Shown here: positions 37,205 to 46,019 of the stretch, one piece after another | Numbering within the stretch: position 1 is the first letter of the stretch | How the letters are laid out: the number at the start of each line of letters is the position of its first letter | Assembly: GCA_944326485.1 (NCBI GenBank) | Contig: CALVED010000001.1 | Span: 306,672 to 370,671, forward strand | Reading direction: 5' to 3' | Source: Candidatus Gastranaerophilales bacterium | GTDB taxonomy: Bacteria; Cyanobacteriota; Vampirovibrionia; Gastranaerophilales; Gastranaerophilaceae | Length of the DNA: 64,000 nt | Program-made: the position numbers and the translations under genes | Notes under the pieces: model-generated | Seen by the model: the letters and a program-made list of their open reading frames with translations, nothing else | What the model was told of the DNA's origin: nothing | The model's database searches: none

Positions 37205-38233
37205 ATGATTATTAATAAAATAAAAAGTCCAATAATCAATAAAAAAGAAACAACTGTTAAAGAAGATAGAAGTGCAAAGAGCCAAAAATCTAAATTAAAA
37301 GATACAGGGAAAAAAATATTACTCACCTTAAGTTGCTTAGCAGCTGCTGGTTATTTATTAATTCATAACACAAAAACAGACAATGTAAAAACAAATAATC
37401 AAAAACCAAATACTCCAAGTGATAATTCTTTTGATGAAAAAGGCAGTGAACCTAAAGCTCCTCAAACAATAACAATTGAAGACAATGGAAGTGAGCCTGA
37501 GGCTTCTCAAGCTATAACAATTGATAAATCAGATTACAATTCCGGCGAAGTAACAGATACTACAGATTATGAACCAGATATAAATCCAGGTTATGACGGT
37601 TTAACAAAAGTTCTACTGGCAATAGGTATAGATGGTAATATATATGAAATATATGAATTATCGGATGGAAGACTAATAATACCAGCAGACTACCATTTCC
37701 CAGAGGGAAGAAGTATTGATGAACTCTCTTTTGACAGAAAGAATATTGGATATGACTTAAGAAATACTACACAATCCATTGTCCCAAACTATGGAGATTA
37801 TGGTTCCAAAATTGGTGATGTTGATGCTTTTGATAATTCAATCATTTATAAAGCTTCTATTCTAAAAGAACTTAAGAAACTTCCATCAGGTCTAGATTTA
37901 ATAACAGAATTATATAGTCAAGAGAACAAAGAACTACACGATTTTATATTTTCTATTAAAGATATTAGTAGTGAAGAAATAGATGCTATTTTTTCTAAAA
38001 AGATTTCATCTAAAGACATTCTACTCGCTTTATTAGAAAAATTAGCGAAATATAAAGAACAACATTCAGATAATGAAACAAGTTTGCAACTTGTTTCAAT
38101 TATGCAATCATCAATACAGGAAAAACTTGAAAAACTCCAAAAATCATCCTCATATCACCAAGAATATGATTATGAAGATGCAGAAGAATATGGATATGAA
38201 GAAGCTGGCGAAATTGATTATAATTTTTGCTAA
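37205..38233 (+). CDS. Hypothetical membrane-anchored acidic protein
   Basis: 342 residues. A basic N-terminus (1-36) leads to one membrane segment (about 38-54), then a Pro/Glu/Asp/Thr-rich linker with two similar GSEPxAxQxITI units (about 80-105), and a C-terminal helical part ending in a tyrosine/glutamate-rich tail. This predicts a cytoplasmic stub and an outer body. No family is recognised. AAAGGAG gives a strong ribosome-binding site. It ends in a terminator shared with fabI. Confidence 0.7.
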   Translation: MIINKIKSPIINKKETTVKEDRSAKSQKSKLKDTGKKILLTLSCLAAAGYLLIHNTKTDNVKTNNQKPNTPSDNSFDEKGSEPKAPQTITIEDNGSEPEASQAITIDKSDYNSGEVTDTTDYEPDINPGYDGLTKVLLAIGIDGNIYEIYELSDGRLIIPADYHFPEGRSIDELSFDRKNIGYDLRNTTQSIVPNYGDYGSKIGDVDAFDNSIIYKASILKELKKLPSGLDLITELYSQENKELHDFIFSIKDISSEEIDAIFSKKISSKDILLALLEKLAKYKEQHSDNETSLQLVSIMQSSIQEKLEKLQKSSSYHQEYDYEDAEEYGYEEAGEIDYNFC

Positions 38234-38257
38234 TTCCTAATTAGTTTTGCATAATAA

Positions 38258-38290
38258 AAAAAGAACGGATAAAATATATCCGTTCTTTTT
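38258..38290. terminator. Bidirectional terminator between the 342-residue gene and fabI
   Basis: Perfect 14-bp stem (38258-38271 with 38277-38290), A-rich on the left and T-rich on the right, between convergent genes. Confidence 0.85.
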
Positions 38291-38305
38291 ATATAAATTT
38301 CTATC

Positions 38306-39103
38306 TTATTTTGTAACAAGCTCCATTTCATCCTGAGAAGCATATACACAATGACATCCACAGTCAACATGGATAACTTCACCTGTAACACCTGAAGATA
38401 AATCAGATAACAAATATAAACCTGTTTTACCAACATCTTCAAGAGTAACATTTCTTTTTAAAGGAGCTTTAAGTACAGCTGCTTTCAGCATTTTACCAAA
38501 ACCATCAATACCTGAAGCCGCTAATGTCTTAACAGCACCTGCAGAAATACAATTAACTCTTACGCCTTGTTTTCCAAGATTTTCTGCTAAATATCTTGCA
38601 GATGACTCTAATGCAGCCTTTGCAACACCCATAATATTATAGTTTGCAACAACTTTTTCACCGCCTAAATATGTCAGAGCTAAAATAGAACCGCCTTCAT
38701 TCATAATTGGTTTTGCATTTCTTGCTAAAGAAACAAGAGAATATGCACTAACACCCATCGCCAAATCCCAACCGGCTTTTGATGTGTTAATAAATTCACC
38801 TGTTAAATCTTCTCTGTTTGCAAAAGCAACAGCATGAACAACAAAGTCAATCTTTCCGTACGTTTTTTCAAGTTCTGCAAAAACTGCTTTTACTTCATCT
38901 TCTTTTGTAACATCACAAGACATTATAACTTTTGCATTCATTCCTTCAGCAATAGGACGAACTCTTTTTTCCATAACTTCACCGGCATATGTAAAAGCTA
39001 TATCAGCACCAGCTTCAAAAAGTTGTTTTGCAATACCGTATGCAATACCATGTGTATTTGAAACGCCAAATATAACGCCTCTTTTACCTTCCATTAATTT
39101 CAT
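38306..39103 (-). CDS. fabI: Enoyl-ACP reductase (NADH), FabI
   Basis: Last step of the fatty acid elongation cycle. 265 residues of SDR fold. Divergent-type cofactor motif GVSNTHGIAYGIA, then 'HAVAFANREDLTGEF' and the catalytic Y-x6-K in YNIMGVAK; 'GAVKTLAASGI' is typical of FabI. No other fab gene is near. Flanked by terminators on both sides, so monocistronic. Confidence 0.96.
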   Translation of the reverse strand: MKLMEGKRGVIFGVSNTHGIAYGIAKQLFEAGADIAFTYAGEVMEKRVRPIAEGMNAKVIMSCDVTKEDEVKAVFAELEKTYGKIDFVVHAVAFANREDLTGEFINTSKAGWDLAMGVSAYSLVSLARNAKPIMNEGGSILALTYLGGEKVVANYNIMGVAKAALESSARYLAENLGKQGVRVNCISAGAVKTLAASGIDGFGKMLKAAVLKAPLKRNVTLEDVGKTGLYLLSDLSSGVTGEVIHVDCGCHCVYASQDEMELVTK

Positions 39104-39169
39104 ATTATACCCCTTCTAAACCTGTTAACTTTTATTTAATTTTACTATTAAAATATTCTTTTATCAACT

Positions 39170-39198
39170 AAAAAGGCTTTCATTCAGAAAGCCTTTTT
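39170..39198 (-). terminator. Terminator after the TerC-type gene
   Basis: Perfect 12-bp stem (39170-39181 with 39187-39198) with A/T flanks, 2 bases beyond the stop of the TerC-type gene and upstream of fabI. Confidence 0.85.
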
Positions 39199-39199
39199 A

Positions 39200-40261
39200 T
39201 TATTTTTCACAAATTTCTTTTACTTTTTCTTTTAACTGCTTCTTATTATGTATTATTGATGAAATAAATGCAGCGCCAACAATAACAAGTCCAACACCTC
39301 CTGTTATAACTTCAGGAATTTCAATGCGAGTACTTATAAACATAATTATAGCTAAGAAACCTATTGCCCAATGAGCACCATGTTCTAAATATAGGTACTG
39401 CTTTAATGTTTTCATATCAACCATGTAAATTGTTAAAGAACGAACAAACATTGCACCTATTGCAAGACCAATACATATTATTATTATATCTTTGCTAATC
39501 GCAAATGCACCTAAAACTCCATCTAAAGAAAAAGATGCATCAATTAATTCCAAATAGAGAAACCCTATAAAACCAAGTTTAGCAGTTTCGCCCATAATTG
39601 CGGCTTTTTTTTCTGCAATTTGTTCAAGTAAATTACTTATACTATCTACAACAAGATAAAGAATAATTCCAATAAATCCTGACATCAAGACTGAATTTTT
39701 CTGTTCTTCGGGTATAAAGTGCTGCAATATAAGTAATGCAAATAAAGCAAAAACAACATCAACATATTTTACACAATTAAGTTTAATCAATTTTTTTTCT
39801 AAAAAACCAATCCAATGAACTTCTTTTTCTTCATGAAAAAAATAAGCCAAAAAAATCATCAAAAGGAAAGAACCGCCAAAAGTAACTAAAGGCGCATGCA
39901 CTATATGTAAATAATATGCATACTTATCAACATCATATAATGCTAATTTTGTTACTCCAATAACCGTAAGTCCAGAGAAAGCTGCAACAACTATAATTGG
40001 GAATAAAAATCTCATACCGAATACCGCAATAGCAATACCCCAAGTTAGAAATCTATGACGCCATTTATCTGACATTTTTTCTAACTTTATAGCATTTATT
40101 ACAGCATTATCAAAAGATAAAGTAACTTCTAAAATCGACAGAAATGCCACTATAAATAATGTTATAAATCCACTTCCGGGATGTGAATGTTCTCCCCAGA
40201 AAAAAGCAAGCAAAACTCCAATTATAGTAACAACAAATGAACCTCTAAAATACTTTAACAT
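39200..40261 (-). CDS. TerC-family (DUF475) integral membrane protein
   Basis: 353 residues with about nine membrane helices. The conserved pair LEVTLSFDNAVINA near the N-terminus and ELIDASFSLDGVLGAFA in the second half match DUF475 in the TerC superfamily, whose Asp residues are linked to metal transport, such as manganese export. The tellurite label is historical. Monocistronic between terminators. Confidence 0.88.
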   Translation of the reverse strand: MLKYFRGSFVVTIIGVLLAFFWGEHSHPGSGFITLFIVAFLSILEVTLSFDNAVINAIKLEKMSDKWRHRFLTWGIAIAVFGMRFLFPIIVVAAFSGLTVIGVTKLALYDVDKYAYYLHIVHAPLVTFGGSFLLMIFLAYFFHEEKEVHWIGFLEKKLIKLNCVKYVDVVFALFALLILQHFIPEEQKNSVLMSGFIGIILYLVVDSISNLLEQIAEKKAAIMGETAKLGFIGFLYLELIDASFSLDGVLGAFAISKDIIIICIGLAIGAMFVRSLTIYMVDMKTLKQYLYLEHGAHWAIGFLAIIMFISTRIEIPEVITGGVGLVIVGAAFISSIIHNKKQLKEKVKEICEK

Positions 40262-40307
40262 ATATTTTTTACCCTTATAAATCTTATTTTAAAATTATTA
40301 TATATAA

Positions 40308-40341
40308 AAATAAGGTAAAGAAAAATCTCTTTACCTTATTT
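40308..40341 (-). terminator. Terminator after fba
   Basis: Perfect 14-bp stem (40308-40321 with 40328-40341) with A/T flanks, in the gap after fba. Confidence 0.85.
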
Positions 40342-40370
40342 ATATTAAAATTATGTTTTACACATAATAA

Positions 40371-41330
40371 TTAGTCTTTAGCGTGTCCGGCTGTACCTAA
40401 TACATCTCTCATTTTATGCATAACAAGTTCTTTTACAGCTGTTCTTCCAGGACCCATATATTCACGTGGGTCAAACTTTTCAGGATGTTCTATAAAGAAT
40501 TCTCTAATTGTAGAAGTCATTGCTAATCTTAAATCTGTATCAATATTTATTTTAGCAACACCATGTTTAGAAGCATAAGCTAACATATCTTCAGGAACAC
40601 CTTGAGCATCTGGCAATTTACCGCCATATTTATTACACTTATCAACTAAGTATTTAGGAACAGAAGAAGATCCGTGAAGTACAATTGGATAATCACCAAA
40701 ACCTGCTTCTTTTAATGCATCTTTTATTTCTTTTAATCTATCAAAATCTAATTTTGCTTCACCTTTGAATTTATATGCACCATGAGAAGTACCAATAGCA
40801 ATTGCCAAAGAATCACAACCTGTTTCTTTTACAAATCTAACAGCTTCTTCAGGATCTGTATATGTAGCATGTTTAGCATCAACTTTAACATCGTCTTCTA
40901 CACCGGCTAATTTACCAAGTTCTGCTTCTACAGAAACTCCTCTGGCATGTGCATAGTCAACAACTTGTTTTGTTAATTTAATATTTTCTTCTAATGGAAA
41001 TCTTGAACCATCTATCATTACAGATGAAAAACCGCCATCAATACAAGCTTTACAAATTTCGAAATCAGCACCGTGATCCAAGTGAAGAGCTATAGGTACT
41101 GTAGTTGTTTCTAATGCTGCTTGTACTAATTTAATTAAATATGTTTGGTTAGCATATTTTCTTGCACCAGCAGATACTTGAAGAATAATAGGTGATTGAG
41201 TTTCTTCAGCAGCTTCCGCAATACCTTGTAAAATTTCCATATTGTTTACATTGTAAGCACCGATAGCATAACCGCCTGCTAATGCTTTTTTGAACATTTC
41301 ATTTGTTCCAACTAATTTTCTTTCGCTCAT
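40371..41330 (-). CDS. fba: Class II fructose-bisphosphate aldolase
   Basis: Zinc-dependent aldolase that splits or makes fructose-1,6-bisphosphate. 319 residues. AIGAYNVNNMEILQGI at the N-terminus; HLDHGADFEICKACIDGGF with the zinc histidine and catalytic Asp; VEAELGKLAGVEDD; AIGTSHGAYKF; VLHGSSSVP and INIDTDLR. GGAGAC precedes the ATG. It is monocistronic and divergent from the YtxH operon. Confidence 0.96.
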   Translation of the reverse strand: MSERKLVGTNEMFKKALAGGYAIGAYNVNNMEILQGIAEAAEETQSPIILQVSAGARKYANQTYLIKLVQAALETTTVPIALHLDHGADFEICKACIDGGFSSVMIDGSRFPLEENIKLTKQVVDYAHARGVSVEAELGKLAGVEDDVKVDAKHATYTDPEEAVRFVKETGCDSLAIAIGTSHGAYKFKGEAKLDFDRLKEIKDALKEAGFGDYPIVLHGSSSVPKYLVDKCNKYGGKLPDAQGVPEDMLAYASKHGVAKINIDTDLRLAMTSTIREFFIEHPEKFDPREYMGPGRTAVKELVMHKMRDVLGTAGHAKD

Positions 41331-41453
41331 TAGTAGTCTCCTCTTGTTTATATAACGTTATTAATCTACATCAAAAATAATTTCATTACAATAACAATTT
41401 AAGTATAGAGTTTCTCTTTTTAGAATATCGGGTATTCTATTATAAGTGTACAA

Positions 41454-41482
41454 TTGCAAGAACGTAAAAAAAATGTTACAAT
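41454..41482 (+). promoter_or_regulatory. Promoter of the YtxH operon
   Basis: TTGCAA (41454-41459), 17-base spacer, TACAAT (41477-41482) with extended TG. It lies 29 bases before the first ATG. Confidence 0.65.
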
Positions 41483-41510
41483 CTGTTTCATAAAGTGAAT
41501 GGAGGACAAA

Positions 41511-41822
41511 ATGTCAAAAGAAGACAATTCAATTAGTTTTGGTGTCGGTTTATTACTTGGAGTTGTCGGCGGTGTAATAGCTGCAGTATTATATGCGCCC
41601 AAATCAGGTGAAGAAACACGAAAAGACGTAGAAAATGTTATTACTGATATTGCGCAGAAATATACACCAGAAATAAAAGAAGCAAAAAAGCAAGCTTTAA
41701 CTTCAATTGATGTTATTAGATATAGATTAGAACAACAATACAATAAAATCAGTGACTCTATTAAAGCTAAACAATTAGCTAAAGCAAAAGAAAAAGAAAC
41801 AACTGATTTTGAAGTAAATTAG
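41511..41822 (+). CDS. YtxH-domain protein
   Basis: 103 residues from ATG 41511, which has GGAGG 5 bases upstream; an ATG at 41499 overlaps that site and is not used here. The N-terminal glycine-rich membrane segment (about 10-28) followed by LYAPKSGEETRKDV is the YtxH signature; the rest is a charged helix. YtxH proteins are small envelope or stress-related proteins of unclear role. First of three cotranscribed genes. Confidence 0.85.
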   Translation: MSKEDNSISFGVGLLLGVVGGVIAAVLYAPKSGEETRKDVENVITDIAQKYTPEIKEAKKQALTSIDVIRYRLEQQYNKISDSIKAKQLAKAKEKETTDFEVN

Positions 41823-41836
41823 TCGGGAGAAAATAT

Positions 41837-42214
41837 ATGACACCAGTACTTGAAAGCGTTTTAGCTTTATTAATTGTCGTGACAATAGTTGTTATAGTTG
41901 TTATAACAGTATTTGTTGTTAAATTCTTAAATGAAGCAACTTTAACTATGATTAATTTAAAAGATATAACTGATATTACAAAGAAAGAAATTGGACCTGC
42001 TTTAAAATCTGTTAATAATATTCTTTCAACAGTAAATAACGTATCAACAGTAACAAATAATCAACTAGAATTAGTTAAAAAGATTTTGACAACCCTGCTT
42101 GGAGCATCATGTATTGCATTTGGAAAAGTAAAAGGCAAAAGTGGTTTTCTTAGTGGGCTAGTAAGTGGTTTTAATTTATTTAAAAAAAAGGAGATAAAAA
42201 ATGTCAATAGGTAA
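41837..42214 (+). CDS. DUF948-like (YtxG) membrane protein
   Basis: 125 residues: one N-terminal membrane helix (about 5-30) followed by an amphipathic helix with 'KKEIGPALKSVNNILSTV' repeats, as in DUF948, and a glycine-rich basic end. DUF948 genes commonly sit beside ytxH. It overlaps the next gene by 14 bases. Confidence 0.7.
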   Translation: MTPVLESVLALLIVVTIVVIVVITVFVVKFLNEATLTMINLKDITDITKKEIGPALKSVNNILSTVNNVSTVTNNQLELVKKILTTLLGASCIAFGKVKGKSGFLSGLVSGFNLFKKKEIKNVNR

Positions 42215-42470
42215 ATTCGTTGCCGGATTCGCAATAGGTAGTATTGTAGGCGGTTTAATAGGTGTTCTTCTTGCTCCTCAATCAGGGGAAGAAACTCGTG
42301 AATTATTAGCAGATAAATCTAAAGAAATTTGCGATAAAGCTCATGATGCAGTTTCTGAAATTCAGAATAAAGCAGATGGTATAGTTAGCGATATGCAATC
42401 TAAAGGTGATCAGCTAATTTCAAAACTTCAAGAAGTTATTAATAAACAAAAACAAACTGAAGAAGCATAA
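42201..42470 (+). CDS. Second YtxH-domain protein
   Basis: 89 residues with the YtxH pattern: GFAIGSIVGGLIGVLLAPQ, then SGEETRELL, and a heptad-like helix. It is a paralogue of the gene at 41511, placed on the other side of the DUF948 gene. AAAGGAGAT precedes the ATG. Confidence 0.85.
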   Translation: MSIGKFVAGFAIGSIVGGLIGVLLAPQSGEETRELLADKSKEICDKAHDAVSEIQNKADGIVSDMQSKGDQLISKLQEVINKQKQTEEA

Positions 42471-42503
42471 ATTATAAAATTAATTATTAGATTATTATTT
42501 AAT

Positions 42504-42529
42504 AAAATCCGAACAAATGTTCGGATTTT
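42504..42529 (+). terminator. Terminator after the YtxH operon
   Basis: 12-bp stem AAAATCCGAACA / TGTTCGGATTTT with a tight loop and a short T run. Confidence 0.7.
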
Positions 42530-42596
42530 ATTAATTGCAATTATTTTTACTTCATTAGATAATGTTACTGTACTAATCAAGAAGAGGATAAAAATT

Positions 42597-43832
42597 ATGA
42601 CAGAAACAATAATTAAAGATGTAACATTGAAGCTTGATATGTCTAATTTTTCAAAATACAGTGAAAATGCAAAAATTGCTGTTGAAACTATAAAGGAAAG
42701 AGCAGGCAAAAAAGGACAATTTTTAAACTGGATAGGATTCTTACCTGAAAATCAATTAAAAAATATTGACACACTATATGAAATGGCAGAAAAAGCGAAA
42801 GATAATAAATATACAGATTTAGCAATCTTGGGTATTGGCGGTTCAAGACACACTACTGAATCTTTAGTAAGAATGATAGGAAAAGAAGAACATGTACATT
42901 TCTTTTCATCTGTTGACCCTGAAAGTTTTAGAAGATTTATAAATTCTTTAGATTTAGCTAAAACACAATTTTTGGTAGTTTCTAAGTCTGGTGGAACTAT
43001 TGAAACAACTGTTGCATATGAAAATTCAAAAAAAGTAATGCAAGAATTTTTAGAAAAAGACGATGTGTCAGACAGATTTATAGCAATGACAGATATTTCA
43101 AGTGAAAAAAGCAATTTACGTAAAAAGGTAAATGCTGGTGATATAAAACTTTCCGGCTGCGTTCATGATGATGTTGGCGGAAGATTTTCTATATTTGACG
43201 ATGCTACAATATTCACTCTTGCTTTTGTTGGAGTTCAGAAAGAAGATGTAAAAGAAATGCTAAAATCTTCATTAGAAGCTCAAAAAGAATATTTAAATAC
43301 AGATATAGACAAAAATATAGCTCTTCAACAAGCAATATTTAATGTTCAATCAAGATTAAACGGCAAACAAAAACACTTTATTGAATATTTTGGTGATGCT
43401 TTTTTAGGTACTACATTATGGGAAAAACAACTTAAAAATGAATCATTAAAAGCAAGAATTTCAACAGATACAAATATAGGACCGGGTTATTTACACTACA
43501 ATGCAGAAGCTGACTTAGATAGCGCTAATAAAGACTCTTTCTTTACTTTTGTATTTGTTACACCACAAGACAAAGTTACAAAAGCAGTTTTAACAGGTGT
43601 AATTAGTGCATACTCAAATATGCATCCTGTTTCTGTTGTAGAGTTAAAAGATTTATCCTTAACTACTCTTGCAAAATTTATTGAGTTTAAACACTTTGAA
43701 ACACTTTATACTGGTAATATATTAAGGCAAATAGATGGAGATATTACCGATTCTGAGGTTGCACTTCCAGAAGTACTTCAACCAAACGTTGAAATATATA
43801 AAAAAGAAGTTAGAAAAGCAATGGCAGAATAA
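42597..43832 (+). CDS. pgi: Glucose-6-phosphate isomerase
   Basis: Interconverts glucose-6-P and fructose-6-P. 411 residues, a short form. It has LAILGIGGSRHTTES, VSKSGGTIETTVAY, DDVGGRFSIF and a C-terminal QPNVEIYKKEVRK. AAGAGG precedes the ATG. With fba and pyk in the window it indicates Embden-Meyerhof glycolysis. It ends at a shared terminator with the convergent coiled-coil gene. Confidence 0.94.
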   Translation: MTETIIKDVTLKLDMSNFSKYSENAKIAVETIKERAGKKGQFLNWIGFLPENQLKNIDTLYEMAEKAKDNKYTDLAILGIGGSRHTTESLVRMIGKEEHVHFFSSVDPESFRRFINSLDLAKTQFLVVSKSGGTIETTVAYENSKKVMQEFLEKDDVSDRFIAMTDISSEKSNLRKKVNAGDIKLSGCVHDDVGGRFSIFDDATIFTLAFVGVQKEDVKEMLKSSLEAQKEYLNTDIDKNIALQQAIFNVQSRLNGKQKHFIEYFGDAFLGTTLWEKQLKNESLKARISTDTNIGPGYLHYNAEADLDSANKDSFFTFVFVTPQDKVTKAVLTGVISAYSNMHPVSVVELKDLSLTTLAKFIEFKHFETLYTGNILRQIDGDITDSEVALPEVLQPNVEIYKKEVRKAMAE

Positions 43833-43844
43833 GAAAATAAAAAT

Positions 43845-43880
43845 AAAAAAAGAGGAAACAAATGTTTCCTCTTTTTTTTT
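43845..43880. terminator. Bidirectional terminator between pgi and the coiled-coil gene
   Basis: About 16-bp stem (A run plus GAGGAAACA, with TGTTTCCTC plus a T run), between convergent genes. Confidence 0.85.
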
Positions 43881-43893
43881 ATTAAAACTAACC

Positions 43894-44337
43894 TTAGCCA
43901 ACGCCATTGAATTTCGGTGTAGCTCTGTCGATTGCTTGACCTTCTGCCTCTTCTACTGCTTCTAATTGTTTCTGCAATGCAGTTACCATTGTATCAAGTC
44001 TTTTAACTTCCATTTCTATTGCATTCTCTTTAACTGATACTTGATATATTTCTCTATTTATGTCATCTATCTCTGCTTCAAATTCCTGTTCTTTTTGTCT
44101 TATTTGTGCATTTATCGAATCTCTTGAGTTTGAGTTTGTTGTACTTGCCAGCATTCCGTATAATTCAGCCAATTCTCCTGATTGTGCTGCATTCATACTG
44201 GTTAGTTGTTGCTGTAAACTCAAAGTTTGTGTTGCTAATGCATATTGTTCATTTGACCTTTGCGTTTGTTGCAATTGTGCATTATTTAATTGTCCGTCTA
44301 ATACTATTTTTCTTTGAGCAAATAATGCGTAGCCCAT
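43894..44337 (-). CDS. Hypothetical coiled-coil protein
   Basis: 147 residues, soluble, mostly Gln/Ala/Glu-rich heptads with no signal peptide. The N-terminus MGYALFAQRKIVLDGQLNN is followed by two coiled-coil blocks (about 20-60 and 75-135). No family is recognised. Base use is less AT-biased than the neighbours, with tracts of non-A/T third positions, suggesting high expression or a structural role. A GGATAAAGAG site lies upstream. Confidence 0.65.
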   Translation of the reverse strand: MGYALFAQRKIVLDGQLNNAQLQQTQRSNEQYALATQTLSLQQQLTSMNAAQSGELAELYGMLASTTNSNSRDSINAQIRQKEQEFEAEIDDINREIYQVSVKENAIEMEVKRLDTMVTALQKQLEAVEEAEGQAIDRATPKFNGVG

Positions 44338-44479
44338 CTCTTTATCCTCGATAAGTTCCCCTTACATACATGAAAACTTTTCATCTTCAATTCATGACTT
44401 TTTTATACATTTTTGCTTAACAATTCTTCACAATTGTATTTATTTTGTATATACTTGCCATATAAACAATATGAGTTTT

Positions 44480-44878
44480 TTATAAATTCTTTTTATACAA
44501 CTCTTCTGAAATCCTTTGAGGACAAGACTTTTTCTGTAATAAATGCTGAACTGAATTTGATATATCTATATAACCAGAATCAATAGAAGAATTTTTTGCT
44601 ACGAATATAACAGATAAATAATTATGAATTAAATTATATTCCGAATTTTGTAATATTTTTCTGACACATTCTCTCATTAAACGCTTAATACGATTTCTGA
44701 CTACTGCCCTTTTATGAATTTTTTTACTAACCACAAATGCAAATTTTGTTGGTATTTTATCATCTATTTTTTCTTTACCAAAAAAAATACAAATATTGTT
44801 ATCAGAAATCGTATTATTTAATTTATATGTAGCAATAAAAGCAGAATATTTTTTCAAACGATATTTTTTTTTAAGCAT
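44480..44878 (-). CDS. rnpA: Ribonuclease P protein component
   Basis: Basic protein that binds RNase P RNA in tRNA 5' maturation. 132 residues with the RNR box HKRAVVRNRIKRLMRECVR and the N-terminal LKKYSAFIATYK. It follows rpmH on the same strand, the standard order, with an attenuator-like hairpin in the gap. Confidence 0.9.
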   Translation of the reverse strand: MLKKKYRLKKYSAFIATYKLNNTISDNNICIFFGKEKIDDKIPTKFAFVVSKKIHKRAVVRNRIKRLMRECVRKILQNSEYNLIHNYLSVIFVAKNSSIDSGYIDISNSVQHLLQKKSCPQRISEELYKKNL

Positions 44879-44890
44879 ATACTAAACCTA

Positions 44891-44918
44891 AAAAAGGACT
44901 GATAAAACAGTCCTTATT
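44891..44918 (-). terminator. Terminator/attenuator between rpmH and rnpA
   Basis: On the minus strand AAGGACTG, 6-base loop, CAGTCCTT followed by a T run, about 15 bases before the rnpA start. It could reduce rnpA transcription relative to rpmH. Confidence 0.75.
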
Positions 44919-44958
44919 ATTCAATAAAATGTATTAGACTTTAACTAAATTAAATCTA

Positions 44959-45111
44959 TTAAGCTCTTTCTTTTGCAGTAATAGCTATTTTATGACGACC
45001 TTTAGCTCTTCTTCTGTTTAGAACTTCTCTTCCGCCAGCTGTTGCCATTCTTGCTCTAAAACCGCTTACATTTTGTCTTTTTCTTTTAGTACCTTCTAAT
45101 GTACGTCTCAT
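44959..45111 (-). CDS. rpmH: 50S ribosomal protein L34
   Basis: 50 residues, very basic: [20 protein letters not shown] at the start, then [19 protein letters not shown]. All positions of the L34 family pattern (RTxQxxxxKRxRxxGFRxRM...GRxVLxxRRxKGR) are visible. AAGGAG precedes the ATG. A strong promoter lies 38 bases upstream. Confidence 0.97.
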   Translation of the reverse strand: MRRTLEGTKRKRQNVSGFRARMATAGGREVLNRRRAKGRHKIAITAKERA

Positions 45112-45148
45112 GGTTTTTCTCCTTGAATGTCATATTTTTCATTGTATC

Positions 45149-45177
45149 ATAATAAATAAGACATAAATTAAAGTCAA
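45149..45177 (-). promoter_or_regulatory. Promoter of rpmH-rnpA
   Basis: On the minus strand TTGACT (45172-45177), 17-base spacer, TATTAT (45149-45154); a TACAAT further on is an alternative -10. Confidence 0.7.
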
Positions 45178-45204
45178 TCACGAAAAAGAAAAAGGTTAAA
45201 TAAT

Positions 45205-46008
45205 ATGAACAATATTGGATTTATTGGTGGCGGAAAAATGGCATCTGCAATTATAAAAGGAATTATTAATTCTGGATATTTTAAAAAAGAAAATATTTAT
45301 GTTTCTGATAAAAATAATGAAGCATTACATTATTTAAAAGATAATTATGGAGTTAATACATCTAATAATAATAAAGAAATTTTAAAAAACGCTGATATTA
45401 TCTTATTTGCTGTAAAACCTTTTGTTATAAGAGATGTATTAAGTGAAATCAAAGAAAATATCACCGACAAAAAAATAATTTTATCTATTGCAGCTGGAAT
45501 ATCAACAAAAACAATTGAAAAAATTATTGGAAATATTCCTGTAATAAGAATAATGCCAAACACTCCTGCTTTAGTGAATGAAGGCATGAGTGCTGTATGT
45601 AAAGGTACATTTGCAAAAGAGGAACATGTTAAAATTGCTTTTAACATATTTAAGAGTGTTGGTAAAGTAATTGAAGCTGATGAAAAATACATTGATATAA
45701 TTACTGCAATATCCGGTTCCGGTCCTGCATTTTATTATTACATTATTAATGAAATAGCAAAATCCGGTCAAAAATTAGGAATGGATTATGATACTTGTTT
45801 AAAATTATCAGCACAAACTGCTTTAGGTGCAGCAAAAATGATTATGGAATCCGGTATTAATCCTGAACAACTAATCATTAATGTAACAACACCGGGGGGT
45901 TGTACTGCAGTTGGTAATGATGTATTAAAAGATAATAATATTTCTGATATTCTTTTTGATACTATTGAAAAAACTATGAAAAAAGCTTATGAACTTGGTA
46001 AGAATTAA
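45205..46008 (+). CDS. proC: Pyrroline-5-carboxylate reductase
   Basis: Last step of proline synthesis. 267 residues. NAD(P) motif IGFIGGGKMASAIIKG, then IRIMPNTPALVNEGMSAV and the signature ITAISGSGPAFYYYIINE with 'VTTPGGCTAVG'. It precedes purH by 11 bases, in an operon of three. Confidence 0.95.
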   Translation: MNNIGFIGGGKMASAIIKGIINSGYFKKENIYVSDKNNEALHYLKDNYGVNTSNNNKEILKNADIILFAVKPFVIRDVLSEIKENITDKKIILSIAAGISTKTIEKIIGNIPVIRIMPNTPALVNEGMSAVCKGTFAKEEHVKIAFNIFKSVGKVIEADEKYIDIITAISGSGPAFYYYIINEIAKSGQKLGMDYDTCLKLSAQTALGAAKMIMESGINPEQLIINVTTPGGCTAVGNDVLKDNNISDILFDTIEKTMKKAYELGKN

Positions 46009-46019
46009 ATGGAGAAACT

